This document shows positions 33,270 through 37,275 of a stretch of DNA of 37,275 bases, piece after piece; positions within the stretch are counted from its first letter, which is position 1; each line of letters opens with the position of its first letter. Below the pieces are notes generated by a model, which did not search any database, was not told the origin of the DNA, and saw nothing but the letters and a program-made list of their open reading frames with translations. The position numbers and the translations under genes are program-made. The stretch is from assembly GCA_039806065.1 (NCBI GenBank), contig JBDKJS010000166.1, forward strand, positions 1-37,275, given 5' to 3'. The DNA comes from JBDKJS01 sp039806065 (GTDB lineage: Bacteria; Bacteroidota; Bacteroidia; AKYH767-A; 2013-40CM-41-45).

Positions 33270-33286
33270 GGTTTTTTATCTTTGTT
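33264..33286. promoter_or_regulatory. Inverted repeat between divergent promoters
   Basis: AACAAAG and CTTTGTT form a perfect 7-base dyad with a 9-base spacer. One arm covers the -33 element of the proline dehydrogenase promoter and the other covers the end of the -7 box of the DAHP synthase promoter. Part of the symmetry may arise simply because both promoters use TTTG. Confidence 0.35.
33277..33284 (+). promoter_or_regulatory. Bacteroidota -7 box TATCTTTG before the DAHP synthase gene
   Basis: TATCTTTG on the plus strand ends 11 bases before the ATG at 33296, giving a predicted leader of only a few bases. No -33 TTG is at the usual distance. It would drive the DAHP synthase-aroB-aroA operon. 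Confidence 0.5.
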
Positions 33287-33295
33287 GAATAAGTT

Positions 33296-34381
33296 ATGAT
33301 ATTTAATTCGTTGAATCAATGGCAAATGGGTTTTACAAAGCCCGTTATTATTGCAGGCCCTTGCGGTGTAGAAAGTGAAGTGCAGCTTCACCAAACGCTG
33401 TCTAATTTTAAAGGAATGGGTGTGCAATTGGTTCGAGGTGGTATTTGGAAGCCGCGCAGTAGACCGGGATCATTTCAAGGATTGGGGGTTGAAGGCTTGC
33501 GTATATTTAAAAAAGTAGCTAATCATTATAATCTACCCATAACAGTTGAAGTAGCTTCTGGCGAACATGTTTCTGAAGCGTTGAAGCATCAGGTAAATGT
33601 ATTGTGGATAGGGGCACGCACTACGGTGAATCCTTTTGCGGTTCAAGAAATTGCTGAGGCTTTGCAAGGGGAAGATATCCCTGTGATGGTCAAGAATCCG
33701 GTAAATCCTGATTTAGAATTGTGGGTAGGAGCGATTGAAAGAATTTACCAAGCAGGAATTCAAAATATTGCAGCAGTACATAGAGGTTTTTCGGCCTATG
33801 AGCGATCAAAATACAGAAACCAACCCAACTGGCAGATTCCAATTGAATTGAAAAGAAGATTTCCTACACTGCCCCTCATCAATGACCCTAGCCACATTGC
33901 TGGGCGAAGAAATTTGATAGCTGAAGTGGCACAAACCGCATTTGACCTCGACTTTGATGGGCTCATGGTGGAAGTACACCCTCAACCAGATCAAGCATTA
34001 AGCGATGCTAAACAGCAGCTCACCCCATCAGACTTTGGCCTTCTTTTGAATTCATTAGTAGTGAAGCAAACACAACTTGACGATGTAATATTTAATACGC
34101 TATTAGATGAACTGCGCAATCGGATAGATCAAATTGATGAAACGATATTAGAGCTCATCAGTAAGCGAATGGAACTTGCCAGACAAATAGGTATTTATAA
34201 GAAGGAGAATGGCATCACCATTTTACAAGTGGAGCGTTGGAATAAAATTTTAGCAACAAGGATAAAATCAGGAGCCCTCAAGGAATTGAGTGAATCATTT
34301 ATCATTGAAAGTTATAAACTCATTCATGATGAAAGTATCAGGCAACAATCCAATGTTGCCTTATCATCCAAAACTATTTAA
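33296..34381 (+). CDS. Bifunctional DAHP synthase / chorismate mutase (type II order)
   Basis: The 361-residue protein joins two enzymes of aromatic amino-acid synthesis. Residues about 10-260 form a type I-beta DAHP synthase: IAGPCGVES near 19-27, GGIWKPRSRPGSFQGLG near 48-64, AVHRGFS and LINDPSHIAGRR. It condenses phosphoenolpyruvate and erythrose 4-phosphate. Residues about 265-350 form an AroQ-type chorismate mutase (ELRNRIDQIDETILELISKR, then ARQIGIYKKENG). The order, synthase first and mutase last, is the reverse of Bacillus and is known in Bacteroidota such as Porphyromonas, where the mutase domain mediates prephenate feedback. aroB starts 6 bases later. Confidence 0.94.
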   Translation: MIFNSLNQWQMGFTKPVIIAGPCGVESEVQLHQTLSNFKGMGVQLVRGGIWKPRSRPGSFQGLGVEGLRIFKKVANHYNLPITVEVASGEHVSEALKHQVNVLWIGARTTVNPFAVQEIAEALQGEDIPVMVKNPVNPDLELWVGAIERIYQAGIQNIAAVHRGFSAYERSKYRNQPNWQIPIELKRRFPTLPLINDPSHIAGRRNLIAEVAQTAFDLDFDGLMVEVHPQPDQALSDAKQQLTPSDFGLLLNSLVVKQTQLDDVIFNTLLDELRNRIDQIDETILELISKRMELARQIGIYKKENGITILQVERWNKILATRIKSGALKELSESFIIESYKLIHDESIRQQSNVALSSKTI

Positions 34382-34387
34382 TATACA

Positions 34388-35461
34388 ATGAGTAGGTTTG
34401 TTGTCAATGCCGGTAATTATCCAATTTATATTTCAAGTAATTTGGAGGAGGAATGGAAAAATTGGGTAAGTGCATTTTCTTTCAATCCTTCGAAGGTAGC
34501 TTTAGTGATGGATAGCAATGTAGCAACTTATTGTTATCCGAAATTGAAGGCAATGCATGCATACTTTGGCACTTTACCTACCTTAATTTTGCCGCCTGAT
34601 GACTTGAATAAAAATTTATTTTATCTTGAAAAGTGTTGGCATTTTTTTCATGAGCATCAATTAGATAGGCGATCATGCGTAATAGCTTTTGGAGGCGGTA
34701 TGGTGGGCGATCTTTGCGGCTTTGCTGCAGCCACCTATCACAGGGGAATTGCCATGGTACAGATACCTACTACATTATTGGCCATGGTCGATGCAAGTGT
34801 AGGCGGAAAAACAGCAATCAACTATAACCAAGTAAAAAACTTAATTGGCGTATTTAGAAAGCCGGAAGCAGTATTCATTGATCCAGTTTGGTTACACACC
34901 TTGCCAGTTCGTGAATTGTATGCCGGCTATGCTGAAGTTATTAAACATGCCTTAATCACCGGTGGAGGGAGTTATAAAAGATTATTAGCCACTGTGCCAC
35001 CGCTAGCTAACAATTTGTACCAAGTAATTTGTGATAGTGTTAAAATAAAGAGAGATATAGTAGTAGCCGACTTTAAAGAAAGGAAGTATAGAAAGGTGTT
35101 AAATTTTGGACACACAATTGGCCATGCCATAGAAAGCACTTCACTGATTTACGATGAAACTCCATTGAAACACGGTGAGGCTATAGCAATGGGCATGATA
35201 GCTGAATTGTATTTAAGTCACAAGCTTTGTGGATTTCCACTAGAAACTTTTGAGCAATTAAATGAATATATCCAATTATTTTTTTCCAATAAGTTTAATT
35301 ACGATATCAAAAATGTTGCACATTTTGTTCATTTAGATAAGAAAAATTTTAACAACCAGAATAATTTTGTTTTACTTTCCAATATTGGTAAACCTGAAAT
35401 AGATGTAGCCGTTAGTGATGAATTAATTTACGAATCTTTAGACCAACTTCAAAAAATATGA
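34388..35461 (+). CDS. aroB: 3-dehydroquinate synthase
   Basis: It converts DAHP to 3-dehydroquinate, the second step of the shikimate pathway, using NAD and a divalent metal. The 357 residues match the family. The NAD-binding segment FGGGMVGDLCGFAAATYHRG (101-120), IPTTLLAMVDASVGGKTAIN (126-145) and KNLIGVF are intact. Metal ligands are Glu183 (YAEVIKHALI) and the histidines of FGHTIGHAIE and LKHGEAIAMGM. The gene sits between the DAHP synthase gene (6-base gap) and aroA, which it overlaps as ATGA. Confidence 0.97.
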   Translation: MSRFVVNAGNYPIYISSNLEEEWKNWVSAFSFNPSKVALVMDSNVATYCYPKLKAMHAYFGTLPTLILPPDDLNKNLFYLEKCWHFFHEHQLDRRSCVIAFGGGMVGDLCGFAAATYHRGIAMVQIPTTLLAMVDASVGGKTAINYNQVKNLIGVFRKPEAVFIDPVWLHTLPVRELYAGYAEVIKHALITGGGSYKRLLATVPPLANNLYQVICDSVKIKRDIVVADFKERKYRKVLNFGHTIGHAIESTSLIYDETPLKHGEAIAMGMIAELYLSHKLCGFPLETFEQLNEYIQLFFSNKFNYDIKNVAHFVHLDKKNFNNQNNFVLLSNIGKPEIDVAVSDELIYESLDQLQKI

Positions 35462-36705
35462 TTAAAATAAAATTTCCATTGATAAATTTAAAGGGAACCA
35501 TTTCTATACCATCCTCAAAAAGCATTAGTAACAGGCTACTTTTAATAAAGTCAATTGCCAACAGCGATCAAGAAATTGAAAACTTATCCAATGCTGAAGA
35601 TGTGATGCTTTTAAAACAAGTGTTGGAGGAGAATGGATATTATAAAAATTTTAATGATGGTGCTACGCCTTTTAGAATGATGATGGCCTATTGTGCTGCT
35701 ACGGCTGGTGAGCACTTCATAACGGGTACCGATCAATTATTAAAGCGCCCTATGCGTACTTTGGTAGAGGCACTTAATTACCTTGGTGGTGAAGTAAATT
35801 ATGGATATCATAATGATGAAACAGGGTATAAGATAAAGGGTAAGCAATTAATTGGAGGCAGGTTGGTGTTGGATGCATCAGTAAGTAGTCAGTTTGTTTC
35901 TTCACTTTTGTTGGTAGCACCATTGATGAAGCGCCCACTCACCTTAATATTAAAAAATGCCATTGTAAGTGCGCCATACATTGAAATGACCTTAAGCTTG
36001 ATGCAAAGGTTTGGAATAAAAGCTGAGCGCCAAGAAAACGAGATAACAATTCCTAATCAAAAGTATAGTTATAAGAAAACTAAGGTAGAAAGCGATTGGA
36101 GTGCTGCAGCTTTCTGGTATAATGCTGTATTGTTTGCTGATGAGGCTAGTATAAAAATTCCGTCCATTGCCATGCAAAGTTTGCAAGGTGATGCCATCGT
36201 AGCCCACTATTATAGTAGGTTAGGAGTGGCCACTCAACAAGAAGGAAGAAGCATTGTACTGTTCAAACAGTCCGTAGCTAAAACGGAGGAGCCATTATTA
36301 TTTGATATGGCCACTTGTCCTGATCTGTTTCCAGCCTTAATCACGGCATGTGCTGTTAAAAATGTTGAAGCTACTTTTGTAAATATACAAACGCTAAAAT
36401 ATAAGGAGAGCAACCGTGGGCTCGAAATGCAAAGAATTTTGGAATCTTCAGGCAGTGAAATTACAGTGACAGATGAAAGTATTAAATTAGTGAAAGGAAT
36501 TACATGGGCAGAAGAATTGAATTTTGAAATTCCATTCGACCACCGTATAGCAATGGCGGTATCAACAATAGCATTCACTGATTGCCAAGTTAGTTTTAAT
36601 AACGAGGATTGTATCTATAAATCTTATCCAGATTTTTATGATCACCTCACTGAGGTAGGAGCAAGGGTAACTCACACTTCACTTGTGACATCAGAAGGTA
36701 ATTAG
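35458..36705 (+). CDS. aroA: 3-phosphoshikimate 1-carboxyvinyltransferase (EPSP synthase)
   Basis: It adds enolpyruvate to shikimate 3-phosphate, the sixth step of the shikimate pathway and the target of glyphosate. The 415 residues show the substrate-binding PSSKSISNR (18-26), SVSSQF (141-146), catalytic Asp289 (CPDLFPA), Lys316-Glu317 (KESNR) and DHRIAM (361-366). Two sites depart from the usual pattern. The NAGTAMR motif reads DGATPFR (67-73), which puts Ala69 where E. coli has Gly96, and KExDR reads KESNR. The start overlaps aroB by 4 bases. The TAG stop overlaps the stop of the convergent lipoprotein gene. Steps from dehydroquinase to shikimate kinase are encoded elsewhere. Confidence 0.95.
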   Translation: MIKIKFPLINLKGTISIPSSKSISNRLLLIKSIANSDQEIENLSNAEDVMLLKQVLEENGYYKNFNDGATPFRMMMAYCAATAGEHFITGTDQLLKRPMRTLVEALNYLGGEVNYGYHNDETGYKIKGKQLIGGRLVLDASVSSQFVSSLLLVAPLMKRPLTLILKNAIVSAPYIEMTLSLMQRFGIKAERQENEITIPNQKYSYKKTKVESDWSAAAFWYNAVLFADEASIKIPSIAMQSLQGDAIVAHYYSRLGVATQQEGRSIVLFKQSVAKTEEPLLFDMATCPDLFPALITACAVKNVEATFVNIQTLKYKESNRGLEMQRILESSGSEITVTDESIKLVKGITWAEELNFEIPFDHRIAMAVSTIAFTDCQVSFNNEDCIYKSYPDFYDHLTEVGARVTHTSLVTSEGN

Positions 36706-37208
36706 CGAACAGGAGATGATCGAGAGTAGAGGACATTTCTCATTTCTTCAAGGCTCCGTGGAGTGGTGTTATTTAATGTAGCGGGTACATCCACAATATT
36801 GGGTTCAAATTTTCTAGAAGCACCGGTGATCATATCAATGAATGCAAAGATTCCAAAGGAAACAAATCCTTCTATAATCAAAGTGCCAGTCATTGATTTT
36901 AATTTGGGTGTATATTCCACTGTTTTGCCATCTGCACTAAGTTCTATCACTGTTCCTTTCTTAGCTTTGGTGAGCACACCTCTAGTAAGGTAATAGGTAG
37001 TGGTACTTTGAGTTGCACTAGACCGAGCACCCCATTCAACCATTTTAAGCGGCAAAGTTTCACCTGTAGTTTTATTTTTAACCACCATATTTTCTGGAAC
37101 ATCCAATAATGCTAAGGGCCTTTGCGTGCCCACCATAATAGAAAGGCAACCTTGTAATGAAATGGAAATTAATAGGAGACCCAGAAGTACTAAGTTATTT
37201 AGCTTCAT
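36702..37208 (-). CDS. Small unrecognised lipoprotein
   Basis: The 168-residue protein begins with a lipoprotein signal (MKLNNLVLLGLLLISISLQG|C), with the modified cysteine at residue 21. A beta-rich part follows, and then one hydrophobic segment near residues 110-130 (GTLIIEGFVSFGIFAFIDMITGASR). I do not recognise a named family. Similar small lipoproteins with a glycine-rich hydrophobic hairpin occur in many Bacteroidota without known function. The stop overlaps the aroA stop. The upstream sequence to the window edge (37209-37275) contains a TTTG and, 18 bases on, AACATTTG, an imperfect promoter. Confidence 0.78.
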   Translation of the reverse strand: MKLNNLVLLGLLLISISLQGCLSIMVGTQRPLALLDVPENMVVKNKTTGETLPLKMVEWGARSSATQSTTTYYLTRGVLTKAKKGTVIELSADGKTVEYTPKLKSMTGTLIIEGFVSFGIFAFIDMITGASRKFEPNIVDVPATLNNTTPRSLEEMRNVLYSRSSPVR

Positions 37209-37275
37209 GCTTTTTGCTTTTTAGAGAAAGCAAGTTAACAAATGTTTTCAGTAAGAAAACAACTCAAATAGAATT

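Noticed and set aside
1..37275. Mobile elements, CRISPR, defence islands, tRNA genes
   Set aside because: I saw no transposase, integrase, terminal or direct repeats, repeat-spacer pattern or tRNA cloverleaf, and base and codon use look even across the window.

Overview
The window looks like an ordinary, gene-dense stretch of chromosome from a low-GC Bacteroidota bacterium. Chitinophagia or a relative is my guess, which is inference only. The support is: DUF5686, DUF3667 and DUF4197 proteins; an aromatic-pathway enzyme with DAHP synthase first and chorismate mutase second; a PD-(D/E)XK protein of the reduced AddB type; lipoboxes of the type AS|CKK; very few Shine-Dalgarno sites; and several copies of the Bacteroidota -7 promoter box TAnnTTTG. 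I see no tRNA or rRNA gene, insertion sequence, phage gene, CRISPR array or attachment site. No gap between genes exceeds about 235 bases.

Layout. 1-5160: the tail of an upstream gene, fumC, then convergent lptB, a DUF5686 outer-membrane protein and an AhpD-like protein. 5228-9030: an HtrA/Do protease with its own terminator, then a LutA-like Fe-S protein and a UMF1-type transporter. 9031-13838: a DUF3667 zinc-ribbon membrane protein (first gene of the run that ends with the LutA-like gene), hemE, an Omp85-type protein and a BI-1 protein with a terminator. 13883-14883: folE and a 6-pyruvoyl/6-carboxy-tetrahydropterin synthase. 15100-17530: mqnB-mqnD-hldD. 17548-21108: DUF4197 protein, rplS with promoter and terminator, trmD, a GNAT protein, a PyrR-like phosphoribosyltransferase and an unknown membrane protein. 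21177-24436: AddB-like nuclease and convergent thioesterase. 24557-28501: a four-gene minus-strand run (lipoprotein, GT87-like glycosyltransferase, methyltransferase, flavin reductase). 28644-32040: dnaB, a VOC protein, an SRPBCC protein and mazG. 32037-36705: proline dehydrogenase divergent from the shikimate cluster DAHP synthase/chorismate mutase-aroB-aroA. 36702-37208: a small lipoprotein.

The genes serve mainly housekeeping roles: TCA cycle, haem, menaquinone by the futalosine route, pterins, LPS heptose and LPS export, outer-membrane and periplasm quality control, translation, replication and repair, and aromatic amino acids. Nothing seen amounts to a clear new defence or mobile system. 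The most interesting signals are regulatory. Four unrelated genes (hemE, the pterin synthase gene, mqnB, mazG) have a TAnnTTTG box ending exactly 4 bases before the ATG, which suggests leaderless or near-leaderless transcripts. The proline dehydrogenase/DAHP synthase divergent region packs two promoters and an inverted repeat into about 50 bases. Other points are a compact uncharacterised lipoprotein-GT87-methyltransferase-flavin reductase operon and two sequence variants in otherwise standard enzymes (EPSP synthase and HldD).
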